64,000 nucleotides of DNA from Physcomitrium patens (Eukaryota > Streptophyta > Bryopsida > Funariales > Funariaceae). The stretch lies in contig NC_037266.1 of the NCBI RefSeq assembly GCF_000002425.4, forward strand, positions 710,714 to 774,713, in the 5' to 3' direction. Below, in pieces: positions 22,261-35,836 of this stretch. The notes beneath the pieces were generated by a model. It was given only the letters and a program-made list of their open reading frames with translations, ran no database searches and was not told where the DNA came from. Position numbers and translations under genes: made by a program. Position 1 is the stretch's first letter. Each line of letters starts with the position of its first letter.

Positions 22261-24232
22261 AATAGGTGAAAGAGTGTGGAGATTATTGTAATTTAAGAGA
22301 TCTTAGTTTAAAGTATTAGAAAAAATTATCTTAGAAATATAGTTAATAGTCAAAGGGAGAGAAAAATTAAAAGGTACCATTACTGCTTTTTAGAAAGGTG
22401 ACTTCTACTTACTTTGTAGCACCATAAGTAAGGCAAAACAAAGTAGATTGGAAAAATAAATGATATGAACATCTTAAGAAGGAAGTTAAGAGTAAATTTT
22501 AAAAAAAATTACCTAGAAAAACTAGATATTGATACCCAGAGAGGGCCATTTATGAAGTAAGGTTGAAATCAGATACTGAGGCACAAAACCGAGTTTTGAC
22601 AATGATTCTGGAGTTCTTTTGGAGTTTGAAGAATGAGATTCAATAGCAAACTAAATAAGCTTTCTATAAACGTTGATTTTGGATGATTTGGAGTTATTAT
22701 GACTTTGTAATAGCTTTGCAAAGTCAAGGTTTGTTTTAGATGACTTAGGTTTTATAAAATAAAATAGGGTTTATGTTTTGGATGATTTCATGAATTCTAT
22801 AGTAGATCTATAGGTAAAAATTTGTAGGTTTATGGTTATAGTTGTTTTTGATATGTATTATAAATTTGAGCTCAATCTAATGGTTGAATTGAGGAATATT
22901 GAGGTTTAAGTAGGTCAAGGTCTCAAAAAGTAGAATTTTAGGTCTAGTGAGTGTTTTTAAGATTTTTTGTTATCTACAAGTTGGATTCAAGTAAAACTTA
23001 TGTGAGAGGATATAAGACTTGTTTTTCTATATATATAAAAATTTGGAGATCAATCGAATTGTGTAAATGAGAGATAATGGCTCTGAAAGATTGGCAACAA
23101 GATTGGAGAAGGAGGCTAGCCAATATCCAAGCACATTTTTGAAATTATCGTCAATTTGGTAATTCCGATCATTTTTAATAATTTTTTACTTATTTTTAAC
23201 TTATTTCTTAAGAAGTGTACAAAATTTGAGTTAAGATTAATAATTTATTCATTAATTATTGAGGATTAAATCTATTATAGGAATTACTAAGGTTTGATTT
23301 AGGATTTGGAATTTGGATTAGGATTTAGTTTATGGTTTGGTTCAGGATTTAGGATTTGATTTAGGATTTGGTTTAGGTTTTAGGATTTGGATTAAAGTTT
23401 GATTTAAGATTTAAGATTTGGATTAAGGTTTGGTTAGGGTTTGATTTAGGATTAAGGATTTCGTTAGGATTTGGTTTAGGATTTGGTTTAGGTTTGGTTA
23501 GGGTGTAAGGTTTAAATTAAGATTTAGGATTTTATTTGGATTTAAGATTTAATTAGTTTTGGCTAAAGTTTGAATGAAATTCAATTAGATTTTAACTAGA
23601 ATTAAATTAAGATTGAATTGTGATGTATTTGAATAATATTTGTAATCATTCTTTGAGGTTTTTGAATTTGATTAAGCTTGCTTAGCATTATTATGGTCTA
23701 ATTAAAATATTATTAGTATTCTATTAGAATTAGGATTTTTTATTATAATTTCCATTCTTCCTTCCACATCCAAGTACCCAAAGCATTCTCAAGTAAGACT
23801 TCAAGTATTACAATACTGTGTCTTCATTATAAAAATGCCTTGCAAAAACTCTTTTGGGAAGATTATTGTAGGCAAGTTCTACCTCAAGCACAATCACTAG
23901 CAACTTATTACTAGATATCTTTTTTCATCTCTATGGTACAAGTGGTTCTTCATCTCGAAGTCATCTTCATGAAATACTTGGTTGAGAAGATATAATTGGT
24001 ATGGTATCTATCTCTTGGCTATTCATATCACACCAAAAAAATACAAGTACTAAATATGGAAGAATGGACTCAAGTTACAGATTTATAGTCTTTAACTATG
24101 TCTTATAGATGTTCCTTCTTTCATTTCTTTGTAAGTCCAAGGATTAAGAAACTTCAAAGAAAAGAAACTTTACTAAAAAAACTTTCATCAAAAGGACTTA
24201 GGTTTCTGAGGATATCATTGATGATACTCTTG
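22261..24232. other. Repeat-derived region without gene
   Basis: No coding signature. The stretch about 22525-22620 matches, in reverse, about 43445-43540, where a proposed RLG-A 5' LTR lies. Nearby sequence at 22690-22760 resembles 50000-50070. This suggests decayed LTR copies of one family. Confidence 0.5.
23262..23560 (+). repeat. Degenerate TTTAGGATTTGG-type tandem repeat
   Basis: Irregular iteration of tttaggatttgg, gatttaggattt and gtttagggt-like units over about 300 bp. The units resemble but do not match the plant telomere unit TTTAGGG. Confidence 0.75.
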
Positions 24233-27200
24233 TATCTTTGTAACGCATTGATAAGATTTTTTGCTAGTTTCCATGTGCCCTCATTGATATCATAGCCGCT
24301 CCAATGTACTAGATACTCAAATTTTTCTCACTTATGCCGTGAATTTAGTACCTTTTCTATCTCATATTTCTCATGGTTCTCAATTTCAATACTACGTGGT
24401 AGTCATTGCACTCTTCCAAGAAAAGATGACTCTCAATAAGGCTCCAATAAAAAAACATGCAAGATTGGATGTACTTTCATAGCAGCTCGTAATTCCAAAT
24501 AGTACGCCACTAAATTAATTTGCTTCTAGATGACAAATGGTTCCAATCTCCAGTAGTCCAATATATCACATGACCACTTGATTTTAATATTCCGTCGAAG
24601 CAGCCATATTTTATTTTCAATTTTGAAACTAGATGCCTGATTTCATTTATCTACGAATACTTTGTAAGCTTCTTAAGTGGTTTGCAATTGATGTTTCAAT
24701 GTAGTTTGAAGCTCTGATAGTTGTTTCACAAATCCTTCAGTTGTCAGATTGTTATTAGTTGATGGACTCAACAAATCAAGCTTTGGATGATACCCATAGT
24801 TAGAAAAGAATGGTGTTTGTTGAGTTGATGAATGAAGGGTGTTGTTATATACAATCTCGACTAATGATAGGTATGCAGTCCAATTATCTTGTTGATAGTT
24901 GATGTTGCATCACAAATACTATTCCAAAGTTTGATTCACTTGTTTCGTTTGGCCGTCAATTTGAAGATAAAAAGCCAAAGAAAGTTTGATATCCACCTTC
25001 AATATCTCAAAAAAGGATCTCCAAAACTTTGATACAAATTAGGTTTCTTGATCCGACATGACATCCTCTGATAAATCATGATATTGATACATACTATCAA
25101 AGAAGAGCCTTACTGTATCTTTGCTTGATGATGTTTTCTTGCAAGGGACAAAGTGTGCCATCTTTGTAAGCTGATCTACTATAACAAAGATGTTGTCAAA
25201 TGAATTTGATGGCCGCAGGTCCGTAACGAAGTCCATGGAAACTGAAGACCATGGCTGACATGAAATAGGCAATGGCTGAAGAAGACCATAAGGACTATGT
25301 CAAGGATTTTTGGATCTTGGACAAATGCCATAGGAGAGGACAAAATCCTTGATGTCCTTTGACATTTGGAATCGCTAAAAATCTCAAGAAATAAGTTCTA
25401 AGGTCTTATTAAATCCAAAATGCCATGTAGCTAGAAAGTCATGTCGAGATAAGAGAACTCGGAGTTGTATTGGTCCTTTTGGAATATACAACTACTCTTC
25501 AAAGTATAAAAGATCTCCTTCCATCTTGAATTTATCGTTATTAACACATTACATGATATTGAAGGCTATAGAATCTCCAATAGTTGCGGTACATACCTAA
25601 TTGAGGAAATTAGCATTAATTGGTACTATAGCAAAACAAAGCTTGAATTATTCTATCATCGACAATATTACATATTGTTAATTAAATCCTGCTTCTCTAG
25701 CCTTTAGCATTAGATACGAACTCCTTGATAATGCATTGGATAGTCCTTGCTGCTTCTCAAGCCGATAAGTAATAACAAAGTCAAACCTGGATAGCAACAT
25801 ATTCTATTGAGCTTGATAACAATTCAAAATCCGAACCAATATGAAGTATTTTAAATTCTTATGATTTGTATATTCGGACATCAAATGCACAGCTCCTTCA
25901 AGAAAGTGATACCACTCTTAGTAAAAATCCACTATTGCAAGAAGTTTTTTATCATGGATTTCATAGTTGATCTTGGCAACAAAAAACTAATAAGAATAGA
26001 ATGCAATTGGATGAAGCTTCTTGTTTGTGCCTATTTACAAAAGTATAGCTCCTATTGCAAAATTTGAAGCATTAGTCTCCAAATAGAAGGTCTTTACAAA
26101 GTTTGGATGTACTTAGATTGGAGCCATATTAAATACCGTCTTAAGATCTTGAAATGCTTATTTCCCAAGAGATCTCCATTTGAGCTTGTCTTTATATATG
26201 AACCAAGTGAGTGGAGTAGCAACTTGAGAATAATTCTTGATGAAGATTTGATAGAACTTAGCAAAGTCAAAAAAATATTGTATATTTTTAATTATCTTTA
26301 GAATATTCCACGATACAATTGCTTCCACCTTCTTAGGATCCATCTTCATACCTTTTGTAATTGCAATGAATCTCAAAATTCCATCTTATTTTGATTAAAT
26401 AAATACTTCTTCAATTTGGCATAAAGACCTCGCTTGCGGAGTTTTTTCAAAGACCAAATGAACGTGTTTCTCATGCTTTTCTATGTTCTTGGAAAATATC
26501 AAAATATCATCTAGATAGATGACAATAAAATTGTCAAGGTGCTCCCAAAAGATGTCATTCATCATGTATTGAAAGACTATCAAAGCATTGGTAAGACCAA
26601 AAGGCATGACATTATATTCAAATTGGCCATACCTTGTATGAAAAGGTGTCTTTCATTCATCTCCTTCTTTAATTTGCATGAGGTTGTAAGCTCTCCTTAG
26701 ATCAATCTTTGTAAAAATCTTTGAATGCTCAAATTACTCTAGAAGACTTGATATTAAAGGTAATGGATAACAATTCTTCTTTGTCACTTTATTGAGAGTT
26801 CAATAATCTACGCACATCCACAGCAAGCCATCTTTTTTCATTACAAATTAGATTGATGTACCAACTAGCAACTTTGAATGATAAATGAAGTTCTTAGCTA
26901 GATTTTTGTCAATGTATTTTTGCAACTCCGCTAATTCCATCTATGACAAATTGTAGATTTGGCCAAAAAGTGGTTGTGCTCCTTCCTACAAATCAATGGT
27001 ACAATCATAAGGTCGATGCTCTGATAGTATGTTGGCATTCTTCTTTTGAAATACGTCTTCAAAATCCTTGTATAACTCCGATATACTTGATTTCAAAATC
27101 TTCTCTCTCTTAGTTGGAATCGCATAAATTACAAACAATGTATCTTCCTTGGATGATGTTACAAATATTCTTACTTCAATAAATAAGGGTTTTTTGATTC

Positions 27201-28250
27201 AAAATCTTTTAATAGACTTATTCTTGAAATATTCTATAAAAAATGTTATCTTTTGTAATCTCCAATCTATCAATGGATTATGCATTTTTAACCAAGAAAA
27301 ATCAAGAAAAATCAAGAATAACTTAGTTTGATGGAGTTTTAATAATATTGAAAATAATATAACTACTATGGTCTTTAAACATCACATCTATAGATTCTGA
27401 TTCATAGATGACACTACTAGACAATAAAAGTCATCTATCTATTACTTCTACGTGAATGGATTTAGATTTTTGTACTAGAAGAATCTTATGATATTTAGTA
27501 AATTCTTTGTCTAAAAAACAAGCACAATCTTTTGAATCTAATAACGCTAAGGTTTTTAATTTTTGAAGGCCAAAAGATAGAAGAATGGTAAAGCAATAGA
27601 CAAGTTGAGCAAAAAAAGAGAGACCTGATTGTTGTTGTGGTATTGAATTGTCCAGCTGCATGGTCCCTATTGTGGCTGGGCATCCTTGTTTTTGTGAACA
27701 AATGTGCCTCTGGTCCTAACAATGAGTTGATTTTACTTCTTGGGGCAATTTCGAGCTCTATGGCCTTCTTCACCACAATACAAGCATAGTCCTTTCTCCT
27801 TATGCCGTTTTTTTCTTCTAGAGTTAGGAATTTGATACGTACCATGTCAATTTGCATGTCTTCCACCTCTGAATGTGAATTCAAGCTACTTACTAACATA
27901 GTTGGAGTGTAGTGTGCTGTATGTTATCTTGAGCATTGGTCTTAGCAACATTGAAATAGTTGATTATTGTACTTCACAGCTTGGCTAATGGCTTTGTTAA
28001 GTATTTGTGGATTGAAAAGAGATAATAAAAAATCCTTCACATTGTCCTTTAAGTCCTAATAAAATTAATTCATCAATGCTTCCTCATCTCAGTTCATGTC
28101 GCATGCTAATTGTCTAAAATTTGATGCATAGATTGACACGGAGCGTGCTCTTTGTTGTAGTGACTGGATCTTTGTTGTAGCCTATTGTGGCTTATTATGT
28201 TTGCCAAATGCTTTCACAAACGTCTCCAAATTTTTTTTGGAGTTGTTCAA
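24233..28250 (-). pseudogene. Chromovirus relative gag-pol, minus strand (heavily decayed)
   Basis: In minus-strand order: Gag core (about 28250-27950). A CCHC knuckle follows at about 27753-27800, reading CLYCGEEGHRARNC and still intact. Protease is near 27530 (ALLDS then CFLDKEF, with the following GA lost). RT covers about 26950-26200 (MPFGLTNALIVFQYMM, IVIYLDDILIFS, MDPKKVEAIVSWN), then RNase H to about 25450. The integrase core lies at 25290-24800 ([10 protein letters not shown], then MSDQET). The chromodomain is at about 24370-24233 (YEIEKVLNSR, YLVHWSGYDINEGTWK). Many stops and frameshifts. It is a different subfamily from the copies at 3.2 and 62 kb. Confidence 0.85.
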
Positions 28251-28255
28251 AATTG

Positions 28256-28920
28256 ATGATCTTTTCTCAAACAAGAAGCAAATAGAACCAAACAAATAAC
28301 CAAACTTTATTGAAAAAAAGAGTTTGAAACCATATCTGACTAAATATCCAAAATGGCCTTGATCAGTCCTATTTATACTTTTTCAATTATCTTGTAACTT
28401 TCTAGAATGTCCTTAATAGTAGATCCAAATAAGATAACCTCCGTTCTAGAAGATTTTGGGAATGGGCTCTACCATAATAATTGTCCTAAGTTTTTTTAGA
28501 AGGTTCTATGGTAGATTCCATATAAACCACTATTCTAATTTTAATTCTAAAAACTTCCCAAAAATAATACCAATTACATATCTCTATATCAAAGTAATAA
28601 AAATATCCTATCAATGCCCTATTATAGCTAATATCCCTCTACTAATGCAAAATGTCGTCATTTTGCTCCCAGTGGTAATTTCAAATGGTTTTCTAATAAT
28701 GAGTGAGGTTTTTTATAGGTTCCTAAGTTGTATTCACGATAGAATAACCTTTTCAAAGAACTTTATATTGAAGTTGCAAATATCTATTGCCATAACAAAA
28801 GTAGTAATTTTTCAAAATATTTTCCACTTCTTATTTTTACTGGTCATAAATCACAAATGGTAGTGGTGGTAGTGGTTGATGTTGATCCAAAAAGTACTTT
28901 GATTCAATATAAAACTCTTT
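28256..28920 (-). repeat. LTR-like insertion in the gag of the minus-strand chromovirus
   Basis: Gag coding stops near 28250 and non-coding sequence begins. On the minus strand it holds a TATA-like tataaatagg (near 28370) and an aataaa signal (near 28310), the layout of an LTR promoter and poly(A) region. A solo LTR is likely, but I could not fix its ends or a target duplication. Confidence 0.35.
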
Positions 28921-28943
28921 GAGCTGCAAAATATAAAAGATCA

Positions 28944-29165
28944 ATATTATACTATAATTATTTATAGTATAGAAAAATTACTTGAAACATATAATATGTT
29001 TATAAGTCTTGGTGTATATTATAATGGTTAATAGATTAATTTAAAGAGAGTGAATATAAGTAACTTTATTTTGAATTTTATCTATTTTGATTATGGCATT
29101 TAATAAATTATAGGATCTAAATATATAATATGAAGCCTTGAGAGGAGATTAGAATATAAAGACAA
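28944..29165 (-). repeat. Fragment of RLG-A-type LTR
   Basis: Closely similar to 59922-60135 in the same orientation, and in reverse to the 2460-2690 part of the RLG-A 3' LTR. The shared core includes aagtcttggtgtat and gttaatagattaatttaaag. Confidence 0.7.
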
Positions 29166-29299
29166 AAATTTCAATGCAATATGTAATATCTGAAATTACT
29201 ACAAAAATGTAGAATGATCCAATCTATTGAGGTGTTAGCTTATGGATTTAAGTTCTTATAGCAAATAGAAGATTGGCATTGGAGAACAATACTTGATCA

Positions 29300-30360
29300 C
29301 TCTCTTAGAAGGTCTTATATTGCTGATGGTTATTTTTAGATTACTTCTATTGATTCTATGTAATAAAAAGATGATGTACTACTTTCTACAAGGTTATTTT
29401 AAGCTTTTTTAGAAAGTCCTTTATTGTTGAATTGTTAGTATAGATGGAACAATAGAGAGTTGCTGACGTAAATAGATACTAACGGATATTAAAGAAGAAT
29501 GGTGAATGATCTATACTTGCTTGAATATTATTATTATAGGCAAACTCTAAGGACATCAAATATTCATCTTAGTCATTGTGATGAATTGCCACAAATGTCT
29601 ATAGCATATCCTCTAGGATCCAATTTCTACACCATTTGTGCATCTGTTTGAAGATAAAAGGTCATAGACATGATAAGTTATATACCTAGTAGCTTATACA
29701 AGGCCTACCAAAAATATCTCATGAAGTATGGATCTCAATCTAAAACAATAATAAAAGATAATCTATAGTTACAAAAGATAGTATCAAAGGAGATTTATGC
29801 AAGCATTGAAGCATTAAAATCAGAACGCATTACAACAAAGTGAAGTTGCTTTGAAAGACAGTCTACAAAGATAGCAATTGTAATATAATTATGAAGTATT
29901 TGTGGCAAACTAATAATGAGATCTATAGTTACCTTCTAAATTTTATAAAATTTACAAAATTAGCTCCAAAGTTATGAGATTAATCTTCTTCTCAGTTTTA
30001 CTTTCTATATCTTGCATATCTTAGAAATGGCAAAATCAGTACATACTTAGATATAAGAAAAGTACTAAGTTTTGGATGAATTTTCATAATTCTTATCTAT
30101 GCATTATATAAATTTATAAGTTCCATACTTCTCATCCTATATTAAAACAAAGTTGTATGATTCACCAACTTCTCTAATTTAATAAAATAGATTTACTTGA
30201 AGGATGATATCCATGAGAGTGTCTTTGTATCAATACATTGTCTTCAAAGGGAAGTACAAGGTCAAATTGATCCTTTAAAGGCAGTACAATTGGAGTAGTA
30301 GCAGTCATAATGAGCTCCACAAGTTTTCAAGTTTGTGAAGAAGAAACACATCAGTTTTAG
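29300..30360 (-). pseudogene. Decayed Gypsy integrase region
   Basis: Minus-strand translation at about 29940-29830 gives VTIDLIISLPQ, then IAIFVDCLSKQLHFV, the integrase core start. At about 29540-29450 it gives EFAYNNNIQASIDHSPFF, the integrase C-terminal core. The intervening part is shifted and full of stops. The lineage differs from the other Gypsy copies. Confidence 0.65.
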
Positions 30361-30413
30361 AATTTAGAATTCCAAAGTTCAATAAATTCTTAATCCAAAA
30401 TTTTATTTATGTA

Positions 30414-31592
30414 ATAATTACATCATTGTATCTTTATTATAATGCTTCATTGTAAACAAACATCAATGCTTTTGTATTAAAATGATTCTCAAATACAAAA
30501 CTAGTAGATAGAGCCTTTGTTTTGTAATTATAATATTATAAAAATTATCTTTTATTCAATCCTTTCAAACAAATATAGATTCTATATAAACAACATGATA
30601 TGTAGAAAGTATCACTTTAGTTATTTCAAGCTCTAATACATAATAACAGCATAGTAATTACACTATTAAATTTATGAAATATGGAAAAACTAGTATGGAC
30701 ATTGTTTTGACTCTCACTTGATATGAACACAATTAATAGCTCCAATAATTAGTAATAATCACCCTTGAGATTTTTAACATATTTTTACTAATTTTAATAC
30801 TAATATAATTGATTTATAGATTCAAATTAGATTTTTAAATTAACTATGATATTATTTATATTTTTAGGTTATTAATTAGTTAGATACTTCTAATTACTAA
30901 ATTGAATGATTTTTAAAAATTCTGAAATTTGTAATTTTAGAAGGTCTATAATTTTTTTTATTTGGTTTAAATTCTCTTTTAATATTAAGATTAGAATTTT
31001 AATAGAATTTCTTTTCTAAGTCCTAGAAATTATATCTTAAATTAATCTAAAATCTTAGTTTTTAAGTCCAAATCTAATTTTTAATTTGACTATGATTAAA
31101 AAATTCTTTAAGTTTAATTTCTCTTTCTTCCTATTTAATTTTTAGATTTTTTTGTAAGATTAAATTTCATGTTGTACTTTAAATGGATTAAAAATATAAA
31201 GTCTAATTATTAAATTAATGATGATTTTTAGAAGATGGAGGTGAGCTAATTTTTGTCGTAGAATTTCTTCTTTTAGTGATTTTAATTCCTATTTGGAATT
31301 GAAAATTAAAAAAAAAAAAAAAAAATCACATGTATATTAATTCAAGGCTAAATTACAATTGGATCTTGGATTTCTTAATATTTTGTATTTAAGGTAATTT
31401 AAATTTAAGAATGGAAATCATGATAGCTTTAATAGCAAGAATCCTTACAAATCTTCAAGTAGACTAATTAAAATTAGAATTATAGTTGAAACTTACAACT
31501 AAATTAGTAAATTAGTTAGTTTTTATAATTTAGAACTTGGATTTGAGCATTTTGATTATATATTTACTATATAGTTGTATTACATCACAACA
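30414..31592 (-). repeat. Proposed 3' LTR of minus-strand RLG-A
   Basis: On the minus strand a purine run aagaaatagtgga (31606-31593) directly precedes tgttgtgatgta at 31592. A similar start, tgttgtaatata, lies at 43876, where the 5' LTR should begin. The far end near 30414 rests on weak similarity to the LTR terminus at 42528, so the extent is tentative. Confidence 0.45.
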
Positions 31593-31637
31593 TCCACTAT
31601 TTCTTAACTTGCACATCCTCTAACATGTACTAAATGA

Positions 31638-34600
31638 ACCATATATCATAATTGGCATCACACCATCTCTTCATTTTTAAATCGAATTCTTCATTATTAT
31701 TTTCACCATTTACTTTAAAATAATTATTTTCTTCAAAAATATTGATATTTTCAGCATGATCTTCTATATTAATTTTTTTATCTTGTCTTTTGAAAATCTT
31801 CACTCACTTTTTAACAATAGGTATCTTCAACCTTGTATCATTCAATCCTTTTAATGAGTCATTATTATCACATATCTTCCAAATCAATATTTTAAAAACT
31901 TCTATAAAGTACTATATTGATTATTTAAACTGCTCTCATAAACAAGTATCCAATCACCTTATTCAATTATTTTAGGCTTCAATCAATGTTGCTTATCAAA
32001 TTGAGTCTTATTTCTTAAGTTTACTTTTTATAATCTTTCTAATACTAGTTCTACATCTTCTAATCTTTGTTCAAGTTGTTGAATTCTAATAGCTAACAAT
32101 TCGTCTATTCTCAACCCATCTTTCTATGATAACATACTCCAAGTTGGCACATATTTTTCAATTAGCATAATTGATTTTTAACTTGTGATAAGTTCTACCA
32201 GTATATATCTTATCATTGAACTACGCATTGTTCAATTAGTCCATAATACATAAGGTAAAAGTTAAGGTCATTCTTTCATTCTTCTATCACAAGCTTTAAC
32301 CAAGGCTTTTACAATTGGTGGATGTCTACATTCACTCTTTCCATTTTCTTTTGGATTATATGTATTAATCAATGATAATTTAATCTTACATCTCTTAAAG
32401 AATTTACAAGCTTTATGTGCATCCAATTTTCTATGATCTATAGTGATCTTTCTTTTTTATAGTGACGAATAACATCCTTAAGTAAAAACTTACAAATTTC
32501 CTTTATTGACTTTGTTCTTACTGCTCTGCCTTTTATTTGGTTTGATAAATCTTTATAAGCTAAAATTAAATATTTTATTTGCAATAATTCTATTGACATA
32601 ATAATCAAATCTACAATCCATTTGAAATAAAAAGCCAAAAGATATGTTGGATGTAAATCATCTCAATGTTGTATATTTGAATACATCTGATAAGTCATAT
32701 AAGATTTTATAAATAAAGTTACATCTTGATATTTATTTTTCTACTGATATTATTTCTTCAATTTATAAAAAGTAGCCCAAATTCTTCTATGTTCTATCTA
32801 TGGACTATCATAAAATTCTTTGAGTAATTTTTGTTGATCTTTTTTGGTATGTACTACTTGTTGTGGTATTTCAATATTTTATTTTGGTCTCTTTTATAAA
32901 AATCCTCTTTGTAATATAAATCTATATGTTTTTTTTTTGATTTTTTAAAAAATTTTAATTAATTAATTAGTATGTTTGATTAATGTGCTTAAATTATGTT
33001 CAATATCTAATAACTCTTTTTCATAATTTTTTTCATGAAATGACTTATCTTCTTTTTTCAATTGTACAACCAAATAAAATTTTGTATCTATATCATCAAT
33101 ATCCTCAATCATCTCATCTTCTCTATCATATATTGCTTGAAATAACATATCTACTATTAAATTGTCTTTTCCTACAACACGCCTAAATTTTGGATTTAAT
33201 GATTTGATATAAGCAATCTATCTCAACATCACAATATCTGGTGTTGTATAATAATCATTCCAAGTAAAGGTAAAAAATTTGTTTCAATTACCACCATTGT
33301 TCCAATCAAATAATCTTTTTCAACTTTCATAGCTAAAACAAATCTCCATAATTTCTTTTTCACTTATGAATAAACACATAGGCAAATACTTGATATATTA
33401 GTTCCAAATTGCACTGCAAATCTCTGTCCATTCAAATCATCTTGGTATATAGCCCATTCAATGGTAATTGGATTAGTATCCTTTGTAAGAATCATTGGTC
33501 TATTGCACTTATAATCAATTTTTTTCAATACTAAAGATGATGTTAATAATTTCTTCAATCTTAACACTACTTTAATATGTTTTTATTTCCATTTAAATCA
33601 ATAGCCTTTGCATAACAGTTCATACAATAGATCTACTATGTGAGTGTAGTAAAGAATCTAAACATAATAAAATATACATGCACCTAAAAACCTATGAATA
33701 TTTATTAAAGATATAAAATCTTTTTTCATTCTCTCAATTGTGTTAAGCTTGGTTGGATCTAATTTTCTTCTATAAAATCTACATAAACGTCTAATAATAT
33801 TGACTTTTTGTACTCCAAATGTAGATTTTGCATCTAATAATATAAGATGAAAATCCTCAAGCCAAATCAATATTTTTTTATAATCTTGTATATGTTCATC
33901 AATATACTTATAATAGCCTCTCTTATCTAAAGTTTCATCTTTGTCTTTTTTTTTTGTATCTTTTTATGAAAAAATTATCTAAAAAAAGATATAGTATTTT
34001 TAAAAATAAAATCCCTCAACACCTTCTTTATTTCGTTCATCATATGCGATTGAGTTAGTTGCACCTTTAGGAAGAGTACACATTCTAACTAGCCTAAGTA
34101 GTATTCTCATTGTCGTTATATCTCTATTCTTTTCTACAAGTTGAAATTGATCATATCCCGAATATAAATCATTCATTGAATAGATTGTCCTTCTTACAAA
34201 TGCTTCAGTAAATTTATTCATTATTGGTCCAATTCCTATATTTTTGATAATTACTACATTCACTAGCTACACATCTTGAATAAATCATAGTGATCCATTT
34301 TTCTTAAGCACTATAAATCATTGATTAGAATATGGTGCAAAAATGGGCTCCAAAATCTTCATCTTTATCTTTTGTTTCAATAATTCCATAAAGCTTGGTA
34401 AATGTGCTCTTGATACTTGAATTGGCCTTTAATTCCAAGGTATATGTGATACAATGAAAATAACCATAAGCATTATAATATTTGGATCTACATACCTAAT
34501 TTTGTGAGATTCAAAGGTAAATGATCTACCTCATTTTGCCAACATCTCTTTGAAATAAATAATTTCTTTTGAAAATAAAAAATCATTAGAATCAATCTTT

Positions 34601-34965
34601 AATTCTTCAAAAGTCTTTTCAAGGTACTTGTGCCTAATATTCTTTAGATTCTTTAAGCTCTTTTCTTTTGAAGCTTCTTCTATCTATTCTTTAGAATCTT
34701 TTGACAAAGATCTAGTAATAGATTTCACATTCTTATATATTGTCTTATATTTTGTTTTAATCATAACCTCTGGTGCTTGAAAAGATTCAATCATATTATA
34801 AACTTCTCTTAAATGAATTTGTATAATTTTATTATTGTTATCAAATCTAATAAATATAATGAATATCAAAGGATCTTCTAATTCATTTTCTTTATAAATA
34901 CTAGTAATCTTTTCATTATTTTTTAATATTCCTAATGCATAAAATTCTTTTACAATAGCATACAA

Positions 34966-34996
<31 letters not shown>

Positions 34997-35517
34997 TCAA
35001 TCTTCTTATATATAATAATTCTATTTTTTAAAATATCAATAAATCCTACATCAAAGGCATCTATATCTTGTGAGAGTACCTCTCTTTTTATACCTCTATA
35101 ATCTTACTTCATAGTGGTATCCCAAAATTCCTTAAATTCTTCAATAATCTTTAATAATAGATTTTTTTTTTAATTTTTCTTAATTTTGTTTATGATTTGG
35201 AAGCATAATCAAAAATTATATTGCTCTCATTATAAATTTATATATAAGTTGAATGATCATCAAGTACCTTTACTTCCATTTGAATTGTAATAATATATAG
35301 TTATCATAAAATAAAAAGATAAATTGTTGCATCTTGAATAAAAAAAATTACTTTATTGTAATATCACTAATTTGAATTTTCACATCTAGACAAGCACCAT
35401 ATAACTCACTTCATGTATTATTAGCTATATGTATTGTCCATCTATACTCCATATTAATTGGCCACCTTTGCTTTATATAAAGATCCTTAGACATAAGATT
35501 TTTTTTCAAACTATAAT
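31638..35517 (-). pseudogene. RLG-A pol (RT, RNase H, integrase), minus strand
   Basis: Minus-strand order: a pre-RT region at about 35100-34300, then RT at about 34263-33650 with the distinctive YSMNDLYSGYDQFQL, MCTLPKGATNS and FLGACIFYY. RNase H-like coding follows at about 33567-33364 (ILTKDTNPITIEWA, a single Asp retained). The integrase part is at about 32640-32430 (KWIVDLIIM, YLILAYKDLSNQ), ending at a stop near 31638. Stops and frameshifts run throughout. The RT belongs to a Gypsy branch clearly different from the chromovirus and Athila/Tat copies here. The upstream end is cut by Copia-2 at 35518-35522. Confidence 0.8.
34970..34991. repeat. Poly(T) run in RLG-A pol
   Basis: An uninterrupted run of T within the decayed pol region, which breaks the minus-strand frame. 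Confidence 0.8.
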
Positions 35518-35522
35518 AAATC

Positions 35523-35818
35523 TATTAAAGTAAATAGAAGATAAGTTAAAAAGTAAAAGATATTATCTTAGATATATTATTAATAGCCAAAAGGTAGAAA
35601 AAAGATGAAGAAAAGTTACCAAAGTGGCGGCTAAGGTTATAAGTGGCAGCTATAGTTTAATTGGATGAAAGTAAGATGAACGCTAAGCAAAATGGATGTA
35701 ACCTCTACATATAAATAAAAAGTATTGGAAGTGAGAGGTATCTCATTCCATATTTTTCTTGTATCTAACCTTGTTGATTTTTAGATACTTATATCTTGCT
35801 TATTGTGTTTCTTCAATA
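35523..35818 (+). repeat. Copia-2 5' LTR
   Basis: Starts tattaaagtaaatagaag and ends tttcttcaata. Same length as 40402-40697. Confidence 0.92.
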
Positions 35819-35836
35819 GGATATGGACCCACACAC
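35819..35836 (+). promoter_or_regulatory. Copia-2 primer-binding site, internal initiator tRNA-Met type
   Basis: The sequence ggatatggacccacacac abuts the LTR. It is the same site type as in Copia-1, resembling ggttatgggcccac, the complement of the initiator tRNA-Met anticodon region. Confidence 0.65.

Noticed and set aside
28456..28863. Plus-strand frame of 135 codons
   Set aside because: It lies in the LTR-like insertion, is antisense to the surrounding minus-strand element, and has a hydrophobic AT-driven composition with no domain.
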